Below are positions 6,608 to 16,486 of a stretch of 60,116 bases of DNA, one piece after another. The notes beneath the pieces are model-generated. The model did not search any database. It saw nothing but the letters and a program-made list of their open reading frames with translations, and was not told the DNA's origin. Origin of the DNA: Oscillospiraceae bacterium (GTDB lineage Bacteria > Bacillota > Clostridia > Oscillospirales > Oscillospiraceae); assembly GCA_017416685.1 (NCBI GenBank), contig JAFQBN010000025.1, forward strand, positions 1 through 60,116, read 5' to 3'. How positions within the stretch are numbered: position 1 is the first letter of the stretch; each line of letters starts with the position of its first letter. Made by a program: the position numbers and the translations under genes.

Positions 6608-8845
6608 CTATCCTCGCCCCGCAGGGCGAAAGCTATCTCCTATCTCTTCTCTCGCCAATCTCGCCCGCAGGCCGGAGTAGCGCCGGGTCTGGCGGTCATT
6701 TTCCACCATCCGGGCCACCACATTTTCGTCGCCCACGATGATAAACAAACTTCGCGCCCGGGTCACGGCGGTATACAGCACCCCCCGGGTCAGCAGCATG
6801 GGGGCGCCGTCCACAGCGGCCAGAATGACCGCCCGGTATTCACTTCCCTGTGCCTTATGTACGGTAACGGCATAGGCCGGCTCCAATTCCCCAAGCAGGT
6901 CGGGGGTATACTCCACTTCCCTGCCCTCAAAGTTCACGGTGATCAGCTCACCCCGGGGTGCAACCTCGGTGATCACCCCGATGTCCCCGTTGAACACGCC
7001 CGCTCCGGCCTGACCGGTCAGCGGCTCCCGCCACAGCAGGTCGTAATTGTTCTTCACCTGCATGACCCGGTCACCCCGGCGGAAGGTGTACTCTCCAAAG
7101 GCCCTCTCCCCTTTTTCCTCAGAGGGAGGATTGAGGGCCTGCTGCAGCGCCCGGTTCAGGCTGGCAGTTCCCGTCCCCCGCCGCCGGGTGGGGGACAGCA
7201 CCTGAATTTGGTCCACAGGGATACCCATGCGCTCGGGCAGACGGCGGCGGCACAGGTCTACGATGGTGTCCACCGCACTTTCCGGGTCGGTCCGCCGCAG
7301 GAAAAAAAAGTCGTTGTCGTTGGCCCGCAGATCAGGCATCTGTCCGCAGTTGATCTGATGGGCGCTGCGCACAATGGCGCTTTGGGCCGCCTGACGGAAG
7401 ATCTCGGTCAGACGCACCGCCGGCACCAGCCTGCTGCGCAGCAGGTCGCTGAGAACGCATCCCGGCCCCACTGAGGGCAGCTGGTCCGGGTCACCCACCA
7501 AAATCAGCCGACTGCCCGGCTTCAGGGCATCCAGCAGTGCCGCCATCAGGGTCACGTCCACCATGGACGCCTCATCCACGATGACCGCGTCCGCATCCAG
7601 CGGGTCATCCTCGTCCTTGCTGAACACCAGCTGCCCGCTATAGGGGTCGAAGCCGGTTTCCAGCAATCGGTGGATGGTGGCGGCCTCCGTGCCGCACAGC
7701 TCCCCCAGCCGCTTGGCCGCCCGTCCGGTAGGGGCGGCAAGGGCGGTGTTCAGTCCCAGGTGGTCGAACAGGGCCAGCACGCCCCGCAGCGTAGTGGTCT
7801 TGCCTGTACCCGGCCCGCCGGTCAGCAGCATGACCCGGCTGCAGGCCGCCAGCTCCACCGCCTGCACCTGCTGGGGTGCGTAGGTGATGCCCTGTTCCTT
7901 TTGGATCCGCTTTAGCAGACGGTTCAAGTCTCCCGGAGGCACGGGATGATCCCCGCTCATCCGACCCACCCGTTGGGCCACAGAAGCCTCCGCCATGTAC
8001 AGCTCGGCAAGGTAGACAGCCTGTTCCCCGGCAATCTCCTCCTGCACCAGCTGACCGCACTCCAGCAGGCAGTCAAGGCTCTGTTCCAGCGGCGTAGTAC
8101 CGGCACAGGCCAGCTGCGCCGCAGCATCCACCAGCTTTCCCCGGGGCAGAAAAGTATGCCCGTTGTTCAGGTTGTAAGTCAGTTCAAACAGCAGCGCGGC
8201 CTCCAGCCGCAGGGGGTCCTCCGCCCCGATGCCCATGTCCTCACCCAGCTTGTCGGCGGCGGCAAAGTCCACCCCCCACTCGTCGCTGACCAGCACGTAG
8301 GGGTTGGTGCGGATAACATCCAGTGCCGAAGTCCCCCACTGGCGGTACAGGGCCGTACCCAATTGTACGGGCAGGCCGTGGTCGGTCAAAAACTCCAACA
8401 GACTGCGCATGCCCATCTGCTGACGGAAGGACTCGCTCATCTGCCGGGCCCGCTTTTGCGTGATACCTTTGATGACGGTCAGCTTTTCCGGCTCCTGCTC
8501 CAGAATGGTCAGGGCATCCTCGCCGAATTCCTCCACCATGCGCCGGGCGGTACTTTGGCCGATGCCCTTGACCACGCCGGAGGACAGGTAGTGAAATACC
8601 TCCTTCACCCCGCGGGGCAGACGGCGCTCCATGCTTTCCGTTTTGAATTGCTCGCCGTAGGTAGGATGGCGCACCCAGCCGCCCCGGAGGGTCAGGGACT
8701 CGCCGGGTGCCACACCGGGCATACAGCCCACAGCGGTGATCTCACCTGTCCCGGCCTCCAGCCGCAGGATGGTATAGCCGTTTTCCTCGTTATGAAAGAC
8801 GATGGAGGACACGGTACCCTCAACGATGTTCAGTTGTTCCTCCAT
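6608..8845 (-). CDS. recD2: RecD2-type ATP-dependent DNA helicase
   Basis: Superfamily 1B 5'-to-3' DNA helicase of bacteria, used in DNA repair without RecBC. The 745 residues are full length. After an N-terminal OB-like region (VEGTVSSIVFHNEENGYTIL) come helix-hairpin-helix motifs, the Walker A loop LTGGPGTGKTTTLRG near residue 345, Walker B VIVDEASMVD and, near the C-terminus, YAVTVHKAQGSEYRAVI. The ATG at 8845 is preceded by GAGGTG at good spacing; a GTG three codons earlier is less likely. It begins 10 bases after the small gene upstream. Confidence 0.94.
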   Translation of the reverse strand: MEEQLNIVEGTVSSIVFHNEENGYTILRLEAGTGEITAVGCMPGVAPGESLTLRGGWVRHPTYGEQFKTESMERRLPRGVKEVFHYLSSGVVKGIGQSTARRMVEEFGEDALTILEQEPEKLTVIKGITQKRARQMSESFRQQMGMRSLLEFLTDHGLPVQLGTALYRQWGTSALDVIRTNPYVLVSDEWGVDFAAADKLGEDMGIGAEDPLRLEAALLFELTYNLNNGHTFLPRGKLVDAAAQLACAGTTPLEQSLDCLLECGQLVQEEIAGEQAVYLAELYMAEASVAQRVGRMSGDHPVPPGDLNRLLKRIQKEQGITYAPQQVQAVELAACSRVMLLTGGPGTGKTTTLRGVLALFDHLGLNTALAAPTGRAAKRLGELCGTEAATIHRLLETGFDPYSGQLVFSKDEDDPLDADAVIVDEASMVDVTLMAALLDALKPGSRLILVGDPDQLPSVGPGCVLSDLLRSRLVPAVRLTEIFRQAAQSAIVRSAHQINCGQMPDLRANDNDFFFLRRTDPESAVDTIVDLCRRRLPERMGIPVDQIQVLSPTRRRGTGTASLNRALQQALNPPSEEKGERAFGEYTFRRGDRVMQVKNNYDLLWREPLTGQAGAGVFNGDIGVITEVAPRGELITVNFEGREVEYTPDLLGELEPAYAVTVHKAQGSEYRAVILAAVDGAPMLLTRGVLYTAVTRARSLFIIVGDENVVARMVENDRQTRRYSGLRARLAREEIGDSFRPAGRG

Positions 8846-8855
8846 CCCGTTCACC

Positions 8856-9158
8856 TCACATTTCGTCTTTGCTCCAGATCTCCAGTTCCGGCCACCGCCG
8901 GGTCAGATGAACAGCCAGCCGCCGCCCATCGGCATCCAGTCCATGGTCCACCAGTATCACCCGGCAGCGCAGCATCCCGCAGGCACGCAGCCACATCAGG
9001 TTCCGCACCCGCTGCTCCAGACCGCTTCCCGACCCGGCTCCCCGGACCACCGCCCAGGTATCCTCCGCCGTATCCGGGGTCAGCACACGGCAGTACAGCG
9101 TACCGATCAGCGTGCAGAATACCACGGCAAGCAGCAGAATCATCGCTGTTTCCAGCAT
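8856..9158 (-). CDS. Small membrane-anchored protein of unknown function
   Basis: A 100-residue protein with one N-terminal hydrophobic segment (AMILLLAVVFCTLIGTLYC) and then a soluble part rich in Arg and Leu with VILVDHGLDADGRRLAVHLTRRWPELEIW. The ATG at 9158 has a GGAGGTGA site eight bases upstream; a GTG four codons earlier overlaps that site and is rejected. It lies 10 bases before recD2 and after the COG2426 gene. I do not recognise the family. The topology is compatible with an inner-membrane anchor with a cytoplasmic domain. Confidence 0.7.
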   Translation of the reverse strand: MLETAMILLLAVVFCTLIGTLYCRVLTPDTAEDTWAVVRGAGSGSGLEQRVRNLMWLRACGMLRCRVILVDHGLDADGRRLAVHLTRRWPELEIWSKDEM

Positions 9159-9207
9159 AAAAGCTCTCACCTCCGGCCCATTCTATGAAAACGGGCCGTT
9201 CCGGGTG

Positions 9208-9696
9208 TTATGCGAACAGGTTGATGCCCACGTGGGTCAAGGCCAGCATGATGCACCCGGCAGTCAGCACACCCAGAACCACGGCAGGCATGGCCTTTTT
9301 CAGCCGCATATCCATGAACGCCGCCGCCAGACAGCCCGTCCACGCACCGGTGCCGGGCAGGGGGATGGCCACAAACAGCCAAAGACCGATATGCTGATAC
9401 TTCAGCATAGTCTGCCCTTTCAGGTGGGCCTTTTTCTCCAGCTTGTCCACCAGACCGTTCAGCCGGGGCATGTACCGCCGCATGAGCATGAAGATGCGGC
9501 GAATAAACACGATGATAAAGGGGGCGGGAATGACGTTTCCCAGTACACCGGCCGCGAAGGCCAGCTCATAGGGCAGGCCCAGAGCCACGCCGAAAGGCAG
9601 GCCGCCTCTGAGTTCCACGATGGGTATCATGGACACCAGCATGGTCAGCACGAATTTGCCCGCCGTGGTGGCGGTCAGCCAATCAAACAGTTCCAT
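9208..9696 (-). CDS. COG2426 small multidrug-export-like membrane protein
   Basis: A 162-residue integral membrane protein of the Pfam sm_multidrug_ex family. Hydrophobic segments are seen around residues 13-30, 42-65, 103-122 and 135-160; the conserved IPIVELRGGLPFG and the C-terminal IPLPGTGAWTGCLAA loops are typical. The family name comes from sequence clustering; no transport substrate has been firmly shown. It starts 41 bases after the uvrA stop and is probably the distal part of the uvr transcript. Confidence 0.85.
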   Translation of the reverse strand: MELFDWLTATTAGKFVLTMLVSMIPIVELRGGLPFGVALGLPYELAFAAGVLGNVIPAPFIIVFIRRIFMLMRRYMPRLNGLVDKLEKKAHLKGQTMLKYQHIGLWLFVAIPLPGTGAWTGCLAAAFMDMRLKKAMPAVVLGVLTAGCIMLALTHVGINLFA

Positions 9697-9737
9697 CTCA
9701 ATCCTCTTTCCGCGCGGTGGTCCGCGCTGTTTCTCTG

Positions 9738-12560
9738 TTACAGCACCCGCCTGAGGTACTGTCCGGTATAAGAATCTTCGCAGTCCGCCACCTGCTCCGG
9801 CGTACCGGTGCAGACGATGGTGCCGCCGCCGTCGCCCCCCTCGGGGCCAAGGTCGATGACGTGGTCTGCGGTCTTGATAACGTCGAGGTTATGCTCAATG
9901 ACCACCACGGTGTTGCCCGCCTCCACAAGCCGCTGAAGCACCTCCACCAGCTTATGCACGTCGGCGGTGTGCAGGCCGGTGGTGGGTTCGTCCAGAATAT
10001 AGATGGTGCGGCCGGTGGCCACTTTTGCAAGCTCTGTGGCCAGCTTGACTCGCTGTGCCTCGCCGCCGGACAGGGTGGTGGACGGCTGACCCAGCTTGAT
10101 ATAGCCAAGGCCCACGTCAGTCAGGGTCTGCAGGTGCTTGCGGATGCGGGGGATGTTCTCGAAGAAGGGCAGTGCCTCGTCCACCGTCATCTCCAGCACA
10201 TCGTAGATATTCTTGCCCTTGTAGCGCACCTCCAGCGTTTCGCGGTTATAGCGTTTGCCCTTGCACACCTCGCAGGGGACATAGATGTCGGGCAGGAAGT
10301 GCATCTCGATTTTCAGCAGGCCGTCGCCCTGACAGGCCTCGCACCGTCCGCCCCGGGTGTTGAAGGAAAACCTCCCCGGGCCGTAGCCACGGCTCTTGGC
10401 GTCGGGGGTGTTGGCAAACAGTTCCCGGATGTCCCCGAACACGCCGGTATAGGTGGCGGGGTTGGACCGCGGGGTGCGGCCGATGGGACTTTGGTCGATG
10501 TTGATGACCTTGTCCAAAAAGGCAACGCCCTCAATGGCGCGGTGCTTGCCCGCCCTCGTCTTGGTGCGGTTGAGTTCCGCACCAAGCTTCTTGTAGAGAA
10601 TTTCATTGACCAGAGAGGACTTTCCGCTTCCCGACACGCCGGTAACGCAGGTCAGGGTACCAAGAGGAAACTCCACATCCACATCCTTGAGGTTGTTTTC
10701 TGCCGCTCCCAGCACCCGCAGAGCCATGCCGTTTCCGGGTCGGCGGGTGATGGGGACGGGAATTTTCTTTCTGCCGGACAGGTAGTCGCCGGTGATGGAC
10801 TCGGAACTTGCCATAATGTCCTCCGGTGTTCCCTGTGCCACGATACGCCCGCCGTGGATGCCCGCGCCGGGCCCCACATCCACGATATAGTCGGCCTGAC
10901 GCATGGTGTCCTCGTCATGCTCCACCACCAGCAGGGTGTTGCCAAGGTCCCGCAGGTGTTTCAGCGTAGCCAGCAATTTGTCGTTATCCCGCTGATGCAG
11001 ACCGATGGACGGCTCATCCAGAATATACAGCACGCCCATCAGAGAGGAGCCGATCTGGGTGGCCAGACGGATGCGCTGGCTCTCACCGCCGGACAGGGTG
11101 GCCGCCCCACGGGACAGGGTCAGGTACTGCAGACCCACACTCTGCAAAAAGCCGAGACGGGTCTGGATCTCTTTCAAAATGCGCTCGGCGATCATGGCCT
11201 GGGACTGGGTCAGCTTCAACCCCTGCACAAAGGTCAGCGCATCAGTCACCGAACGGTTGCAGAACTTGTCAATGGACTCGCCCCCCACCGTCACCGCAAG
11301 GGACTCACGCCGCAGACGGCGGCCGTGGCAGGCGGGACAGGGAGACTCGGACATGCACTCCTCCAGTTCCCGCTTGACCGCGTCGGACTGGGTCTCCCGG
11401 TAGCGGCGCTCCAGGTTGTTGCAGATGCCCTCATAGGCCTGATAGAGGGTCCCCTGCCCCCGGGGCTGGTCGTAGTGCAGGGTCAGCTTTTCCCCGTTGG
11501 TGCCGTACAGAATGACGTCCAGCACCTCCTGAGAAAGTTCCTCAACAGGGGTGTTCAGCTTGAACTTGTATTTCTTGGCCAGCGCCTCAAAGTACATACG
11601 GGAAATGCCGTCAGATTTCACATTGTTCCAGCCGGAGGCGGTGATAGCCCCCTCCATGATGGAAAGGCTTCGGTTGGGGATGATAAGGTCGGGATCCACC
11701 TTCAGCTGACTGCCAAGACCCATACAGGTGGGGCAGGCACCGAAGGGGTTGTTGAAGGAGAACATGCGGGGGGTCAGTTCCTCCATGGACACGCCGCAGT
11801 CCTCGCAGGCGTAGTTTTGGGAGAAGGTGATGTCCCGGTCCTCCCCCACGATGTTGACCACCACCAGACCGCCGGACAGGCCGGCGGCGATCTCCACGCT
11901 GTCGGTCAGGCGGCGGGTGATGTCCTCCTTGATGACAAGGCGGTCCACCACTACCTCAATGGTGTGTTTTTTGTTCTTGTCCAGCTCGATCTGCTCGGAC
12001 AGGTCGTACAGAGAGCCGTCCACCCGCACGCGGACATAGCCTGACTTACGGGCATCGTCGAAAATCTTCTGATGCTCGCCCTTTTTGCCCCGAATCACCG
12101 GGGCCATGACCTGAATGCGGGTGGCCTCGGGCAGAGCCATGACCTGATCGATGATCTGATCCACGGTCTGCTGACGGATCTCCTTGCCGCATTCGGGACA
12201 GTGAGGAGTACCCACCCGGGCCCACAGCAGACGCAGATAGTCGTAAATCTCCGTCACCGTACCCACGGTGGAGCGGGGGTTCTTGCTGGTGGTCTTCTGG
12301 TCAATGGAAATGGCCGGGGACAGGCCGTCGATGTAGTCCACGTCCGGCTTCTCCATCTGTCCCAAAAACATACGGGCATAGGAGGACAAGGACTCCACAT
12401 ACCGCCGCTGACCCTCGGCATAGATGGTGTCGAAGGCCAGAGAGGACTTGCCCGACCCGGACAGGCCGGTCAGCACCACCAGCTTGTCCCGGGGGATCTC
12501 CACATCAATATTCTGCAAGTTGTTCTCTCTTGCACCCTTGATATAAATCTTATCCTGCAT
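9738..12560 (-). CDS. uvrA: Excinuclease ABC subunit A
   Basis: Damage-recognition ATPase of nucleotide excision repair; acts as a dimer and loads UvrB. The 940 residues are full length. Both ATP-binding modules are present: Walker [13 protein letters not shown] near residue 32 and [11 protein letters not shown] near 640, each with its ABC signature ([16 protein letters not shown]). Zinc-module cysteines include CEACQGDG and CEVCKG. The start [10 protein letters not shown] has AAGGAG upstream; a longer frame reaching into ybaK is rejected. It is encoded downstream of uvrB with two small genes between them. Confidence 0.97.
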   Translation of the reverse strand: MQDKIYIKGARENNLQNIDVEIPRDKLVVLTGLSGSGKSSLAFDTIYAEGQRRYVESLSSYARMFLGQMEKPDVDYIDGLSPAISIDQKTTSKNPRSTVGTVTEIYDYLRLLWARVGTPHCPECGKEIRQQTVDQIIDQVMALPEATRIQVMAPVIRGKKGEHQKIFDDARKSGYVRVRVDGSLYDLSEQIELDKNKKHTIEVVVDRLVIKEDITRRLTDSVEIAAGLSGGLVVVNIVGEDRDITFSQNYACEDCGVSMEELTPRMFSFNNPFGACPTCMGLGSQLKVDPDLIIPNRSLSIMEGAITASGWNNVKSDGISRMYFEALAKKYKFKLNTPVEELSQEVLDVILYGTNGEKLTLHYDQPRGQGTLYQAYEGICNNLERRYRETQSDAVKRELEECMSESPCPACHGRRLRRESLAVTVGGESIDKFCNRSVTDALTFVQGLKLTQSQAMIAERILKEIQTRLGFLQSVGLQYLTLSRGAATLSGGESQRIRLATQIGSSLMGVLYILDEPSIGLHQRDNDKLLATLKHLRDLGNTLLVVEHDEDTMRQADYIVDVGPGAGIHGGRIVAQGTPEDIMASSESITGDYLSGRKKIPVPITRRPGNGMALRVLGAAENNLKDVDVEFPLGTLTCVTGVSGSGKSSLVNEILYKKLGAELNRTKTRAGKHRAIEGVAFLDKVINIDQSPIGRTPRSNPATYTGVFGDIRELFANTPDAKSRGYGPGRFSFNTRGGRCEACQGDGLLKIEMHFLPDIYVPCEVCKGKRYNRETLEVRYKGKNIYDVLEMTVDEALPFFENIPRIRKHLQTLTDVGLGYIKLGQPSTTLSGGEAQRVKLATELAKVATGRTIYILDEPTTGLHTADVHKLVEVLQRLVEAGNTVVVIEHNLDVIKTADHVIDLGPEGGDGGGTIVCTGTPEQVADCEDSYTGQYLRRVL

Positions 12561-12576
12561 GGGGTTTCTCCTTAAT

Positions 12577-13062
12577 TTATTCCACAGTAATATCCGCCAG
12601 CCGACCGTCCACCAACTCAATCAAGTCAGCGGGGGCCAGCTCCACCTGCCAGCCGATTTTGCCCGCGGACACAGTGATGGTGTCTACGATTTCGGCTGTT
12701 TCATGGAAGGTAGTGGGATAGTGCTTTTTCATGCCAACGGGGGAACAGCCGCCCCGGACATAGCCGGTCAGGCCGTTGATTTCTTTCACCATGACCATCT
12801 CGATGGACTTCTCCCCCACCGCCCGGGCGGCTTTCTTCAAATCGAGAGTCTCCGCCACCGGGATAACAAACACATAAATGCCCTTGGACGCACCCCGGGC
12901 CACCAGAGTTTTGAACACCTGCTCCGGGTCCTGTCCCATGCTTTGGGCCACGGTGACACCGTCCACCGCCACGCCCTCCTCATGTTCGTAGGTGTGGCCG
13001 GTGTAGGCGATACCTTTTTGCTCCAAAATGCGCATGACGTTGGTTTTATCATCTTTTGCCAT
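12577..13062 (-). CDS. ybaK: Cys-tRNA(Pro) deacylase, YbaK/EbsC family
   Basis: Trans-editing enzyme that hydrolyses cysteine wrongly attached to tRNA-Pro. The 161 residues match the YbaK group. The conserved lysine is in [10 protein letters not shown] near residue 51, and the [14 protein letters not shown] stretch is the family loop around the active site. It follows the RAYT gene by two bases and ends 16 bases before uvrA, so it is part of the uvrB-uvrA transcript; no functional link with excision repair is known. Confidence 0.93.
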   Translation of the reverse strand: MAKDDKTNVMRILEQKGIAYTGHTYEHEEGVAVDGVTVAQSMGQDPEQVFKTLVARGASKGIYVFVIPVAETLDLKKAARAVGEKSIEMVMVKEINGLTGYVRGGCSPVGMKKHYPTTFHETAEIVDTITVSAGKIGWQVELAPADLIELVDGRLADITVE

Positions 13063-13064
13063 AG

Positions 13065-13556
13065 TTATCTCTCAACTTCCGTATAATAACAGTCCTCCCG
13101 CCATTTGGCCGGGTTGGTATCGATATACTCCCAAATGCGCAGGTAGTCTTCCTCATTGCGGATAATGTGGTCGTGGTAGCCTCTCTGCCAAACATTCTCA
13201 CCTGTCACCTGTGTAATACTTCTCTTGAAATACCGCACAACCGCAGGCAACCGCGTAGGGGGCGATGTCCTCATCGCCCCGTTCTCATCCGGCAGCCGCA
13301 CAACCATATGGATATGGTTTGGCATTACCACATACTTGTCCACAGACGGCATATCCTCCAAAACCCGCCTCACCTGTTCACCCAATTCGGTCAGGGTGAC
13401 CTGCGGGCCGATGAGGACATCGGCCCCTACGACCGTTCCTAGGACCTCTTTCCGCCCCTTGGTGCATATTGTTATAAAATACCCGCCGGGTTGGCTGTAA
13501 TCGTATTGAGACAGGCGGTTTGGTTTTCGCTTGGGCCGGTCCATATCTATGCTCAC
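13065..13556 (-). CDS. REP-associated tyrosine transposase (RAYT, Y1 HUH family)
   Basis: A 163-residue IS200-like single-strand transposase of the domesticated RAYT type, which acts on palindromic REP units and does not carry its own ends. The metal-binding HUH motif is His81-Ile-His83 in [11 protein letters not shown]; the likely nucleophile is Tyr127 in [11 protein letters not shown]; the C-terminal [11 protein letters not shown] is the family tail. Residues 43-51 (VGADVLIGP) and 93-101 (GAMRTSPPT) are encoded by REP-like hairpins inserted in frame. The GTG start overlaps the uvrB stop by four bases; an ATG four codons later is the alternative. It sits inside the uvr operon. Confidence 0.9.
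   Translation of the reverse strand: MSIDMDRPKRKPNRLSQYDYSQPGGYFITICTKGRKEVLGTVVGADVLIGPQVTLTELGEQVRRVLEDMPSVDKYVVMPNHIHMVVRLPDENGAMRTSPPTRLPAVVRYFKRSITQVTGENVWQRGYHDHIIRNEEDYLRIWEYIDTNPAKWREDCYYTEVER
13255..13280. repeat. REP-like hairpin inside the RAYT gene, copy A
   Basis: Starts GTAGGGG and forms GGGGCGATG-TCCT-CATCGCCCC. It encodes RAYT residues 93-101. With copy B it points inward, like the two halves of the 6308-6361 element. Confidence 0.75.
13403..13430. repeat. REP-like hairpin inside the RAYT gene, copy B
   Basis: Identical over 28 bases to 6334-6361: GGGCCGATG-AGGA-CATCGGCCC ending CCCCTAC. It encodes RAYT residues 43-51 on the minus strand. Confidence 0.8.
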
Positions 13557-15535
13557 TTCTCCCCCCGCAGGCGGATGATCTGGTCACGCAGGTCGGCGGC
13601 CAGCTCGAACTCCAGCATCTTGGCCGCCTCTTTCATGGCCTTTTCCAGTCGGGCGATCTCCGCAGCCCGCTCCTGCTTGTTCATGGCCTTGCCGCGGCCG
13701 GTGCGCTGTTCGGAATCCTCCGGCACGCCGGAAATCTCCAACAGCTCCCGCACGGACTTGATGACCGTCTTGGGAACGATGCCGTTTGCCTTATTATAGG
13801 CATCCTGCTTCTCCCGGCGGCGGGCAGTCTCGTCCATAGCTCTTTGCATGGAGGGGGTAATGGTATCCGCGTACAGAATGACCTTGCCCTCGGCATTGCG
13901 GGCCGCGCGGCCGATGGTCTGCACCAGTGCGGTCTCACTGCGCAGAAAGCCCTCTTTATCTGCGTCCAAAATGGCCACAAGGGACACCTCCGGCAGGTCA
14001 AGGCCCTCACGAAGCAGGTTGATACCCACCAGCACGTCAAACTTGCCCAATCGCAGATCCCGGATGATCTCCATGCGCTCCACGGTATCCACACTGTGGT
14101 GCATATAGCGCACACGGATGCCCGCGTTCTGCAAAAAGCCGGTCAGATCCTCCGCCATCTTCTTGGTCAGGGTGGTGACCAGCACCCGCTCGCTGCGCCC
14201 GGCACGGTCGTTGATCTCGGCCATCAGGTCGTCGATCTGTCCCTCCACCGGACGCACTTCCACTTCCGGATCCAAAAGACCCGTAGGTCGGATGAGCTGT
14301 TCCACGATCTGCCCCGACCGCTCCCGCTCATACTGGCCGGGGGTGGCAGACACGTACACCCGCTGGTGCACCCGGTCCTCAAATTCCTCAAACTTCAGCG
14401 GGCGGTTATCATAGGCGCAGGGCAGGCGGAAACCGTACTCCACAAGGCTGTTCTTTCGCGCCCGGTCGCCGTTGTACATGGCCCGCACCTGAGGCAGGGT
14501 CACGTGGCTTTCGTCGATAAACAGCACAAAATCCTCCGGAAAGTAGTCCAGAAGAGTGTGGGGCGGGGACCCCACCGGCCGGCCGTCAATGACCCGGGAG
14601 TAGTTCTCGATGCCGGAGCAGTAGCCCAGTTCCTGCATCATCTCGATGTCGTACATGGTACGCTGTTTCAGTCGCTGGGCCTCCACCAGGCGGTCGGTGG
14701 ACTCAAAGAATGCCACCCGCTCCTCCATCTCGCGGTAGATCTCCTGAATGGCGGCATCCATCTTCTCCTTGGGGGTGACGTAGTGGGTGGCGGGCCACAC
14801 CGGCACGTTGATGAGCCGCCGGACAGGCGCCCCGGTGACCACGTTCACCTCGCTGATGCGGTCGATCTCGTCTCCGAAGAACTCCACCCGCAGGGCGGTA
14901 TCCTTCCAGTAGGCGGGCCAGATCTCCACCGTATCTCCCCGGACGCGAAACTTGTTGCGCTCCCAGGCGATGTCGTTGCGCTCGTAGCGGATATCCACCA
15001 GCTTTTTCAGCAGATCTTCGATTTTGATGACACTGCCCACACGCAGGGACACCATCATCTGGGCAAAGTCCGCCGGCTCACCCAGACCGTAGATGCAGGA
15101 CACGGAGGACACCACGATCACGTCCCGCCGCTCCATCAAAGAGGCGGTGGCGGACAGGCGCAGTCGGTCGATCTCGTCGTTGATGGACGAGTCTTTCTCG
15201 ATAAAGGTGTCAGTGTGAGGGATATAGGCCTCCGGCTGGTAGTAGTCATAGTAAGATACGAAATACTCCACCGCATTGTCGGGGAAAAACTCCCGGAACT
15301 CGGCATACAGCTGGGCGGCCAGAGTCTTGTTGTGGGCCAGCACCAGGGTGGGCCGCTGGACCTTTTCGATGATTTTGGCCATGGTAAAGGTCTTGCCCGA
15401 ACCGGTCACACCCAGCAGGGTCTGTTCATCCAGACCAAGCTCAATGCCCTGAGCCAACGCCTCGATGGCCTGTGGCTGGTCGCCCGAGGGTCGATAGTCG
15501 GACACCACACGAAAGGGTATCTGATTCTGCTCCAT
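13553..15535 (-). CDS. uvrB: Excinuclease ABC subunit B
   Basis: Helicase-like subunit that verifies DNA damage and recruits UvrC. The 660 residues are full length. Walker A is [12 protein letters not shown] near residue 41; the beta-hairpin that is threaded between the strands is visible as [20 protein letters not shown]; helicase motifs follow and the C-terminal UVR domain ([20 protein letters not shown]) that contacts UvrC closes the protein. The start ATG has an excellent AGGAGGTGA site; a longer frame into the AraC gene is rejected. It starts 31 bases after the AraC stop. Confidence 0.97.
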   Translation of the reverse strand: MEQNQIPFRVVSDYRPSGDQPQAIEALAQGIELGLDEQTLLGVTGSGKTFTMAKIIEKVQRPTLVLAHNKTLAAQLYAEFREFFPDNAVEYFVSYYDYYQPEAYIPHTDTFIEKDSSINDEIDRLRLSATASLMERRDVIVVSSVSCIYGLGEPADFAQMMVSLRVGSVIKIEDLLKKLVDIRYERNDIAWERNKFRVRGDTVEIWPAYWKDTALRVEFFGDEIDRISEVNVVTGAPVRRLINVPVWPATHYVTPKEKMDAAIQEIYREMEERVAFFESTDRLVEAQRLKQRTMYDIEMMQELGYCSGIENYSRVIDGRPVGSPPHTLLDYFPEDFVLFIDESHVTLPQVRAMYNGDRARKNSLVEYGFRLPCAYDNRPLKFEEFEDRVHQRVYVSATPGQYERERSGQIVEQLIRPTGLLDPEVEVRPVEGQIDDLMAEINDRAGRSERVLVTTLTKKMAEDLTGFLQNAGIRVRYMHHSVDTVERMEIIRDLRLGKFDVLVGINLLREGLDLPEVSLVAILDADKEGFLRSETALVQTIGRAARNAEGKVILYADTITPSMQRAMDETARRREKQDAYNKANGIVPKTVIKSVRELLEISGVPEDSEQRTGRGKAMNKQERAAEIARLEKAMKEAAKMLEFELAADLRDQIIRLRGEK

Positions 15536-15566
15536 ATCCTCACCTCCTGTTTTTGGTATAAACGGA

Positions 15567-16388
15567 TCAATCCAGTTCCACCGGCTGACCCATAGTGATC
15601 TGTTTTCGGTATCGGCGCGGGGACACGCCAAAGTAGTCGGCAAACCGCCGTGAAAAATAGAACTGATCGCAGAAGCCCAGCCACTCGCTGATGGCGCAGA
15701 CACTTTCATCGCTCATACGCAGGCGCTCTTCCGCCGCATACAGCACCCGCTCGGTAATGTAGCGTCCCACCCCAATATGCAGATCCTGCCGGAAGGCGCG
15801 CTGCAGCTTGTCCTCGGACACGTGCAGGCCATCTGCCACCTGTTTGACCGTCAGGCCGCAGTGCAGATCCTGCTCGATGTAGTCCATGGCCCGCTCGGTC
15901 AGGGGCGAATAGACCTCGGGGCGGCCCAGATCCACCCCGCTTTTCTCCACCACCTGCATCAGCAGGGCGTGCAGATGGGCTTTCAAATAAAGAATGTCAT
16001 TGACATCGGCGGAGTTGGCGCAGTGGCACAGGCGCTTGATCTCCTCTCCATCCAATCCGGGCAGGACCACGCAATCCTTCAGCCGGGAGAACAGGTCATA
16101 ACGGTTATTCTGCAGCACGCTTACGTGGATATACAGCTTTTCCATATACTCCGCGCAGGCGTAGGAAAACTCCGAACAGGCCGGGATGAAATAGATATGC
16201 CCCGGGGTCAGGTGGACGCTCTTGCCGTTGCAGACCACGTCCGCCTCACCCTTGCACACGTAGTAAATTCTGGAGAAATTCACCCGGGCAAACCTGCTGT
16301 TCCAACGGTTGTCCAACTTCACATACAGCATTTGAGAAATGCTCACGGAAATATCGTTGAACCCCTTCATCATGTCGCGCAGTGCCAT
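15567..16388 (-). CDS. AraC family transcriptional regulator
   Basis: A 273-residue regulator with an N-terminal cupin-like sensor domain ([25 protein letters not shown] near residues 47-76) and a C-terminal double helix-turn-helix: [22 protein letters not shown] and [20 protein letters not shown] followed by [11 protein letters not shown]. Such proteins usually sense a sugar and activate the neighbouring gene. It diverges from the alpha-L-fucosidase gene, and the shared 98-base gap carries direct repeats, so fucosidase control is the natural proposal. The start has GGGGTGA upstream. Confidence 0.92.
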   Translation of the reverse strand: MALRDMMKGFNDISVSISQMLYVKLDNRWNSRFARVNFSRIYYVCKGEADVVCNGKSVHLTPGHIYFIPACSEFSYACAEYMEKLYIHVSVLQNNRYDLFSRLKDCVVLPGLDGEEIKRLCHCANSADVNDILYLKAHLHALLMQVVEKSGVDLGRPEVYSPLTERAMDYIEQDLHCGLTVKQVADGLHVSEDKLQRAFRQDLHIGVGRYITERVLYAAEERLRMSDESVCAISEWLGFCDQFYFSRRFADYFGVSPRRYRKQITMGQPVELD

Positions 16389-16400
16389 AAAATCACCCCA

Positions 16401-16457
16401 ATATCCATGTTTTTATGCCATATCCCCATGTTTTTCCACCTGCCGCCATGGTACAAT
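16401..16457 (+). promoter_or_regulatory. Candidate AraC-type operator and fucosidase promoter
   Basis: Two direct copies of CCATGTTTTT lie at 16405-16414 and 16426-16435, exactly 21 bases (two helix turns) apart, each within a longer ATATCC-ATGTTTTT repeat. A -10 like TACAAT follows at 16452-16457 with no good -35 hexamer, which is what an activator-dependent promoter looks like. Confidence 0.55.
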
Positions 16458-16486
16458 GAAGAAAAACGAGAAAGGATGTGTTCCCT

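Noticed and set aside
6454-6741. Open frames crossing the palindrome cluster and entering recD2
   Set aside because: They are antisense to recD2 at one end and follow inverted repeats at the other; no ribosome site.
7918-7935. T-loop-like GGTTCAAGTC suggesting a tRNA
   Set aside because: It lies inside recD2 coding sequence, and no cloverleaf stems or acceptor end surround it. No tRNA was found anywhere in the window.
9717-12044. Very long open frame on the plus strand opposite uvrA (775 codons)
   Set aside because: It is antisense to a perfect uvrA, has no ribosome site and its composition is the mirror of GC-rich codons. The same holds for long antisense frames opposite uvrB (13520-15595), hisZG (24506-26116), radC/pyrE (26455-28026) and the TetM-like gene (49140-51188).
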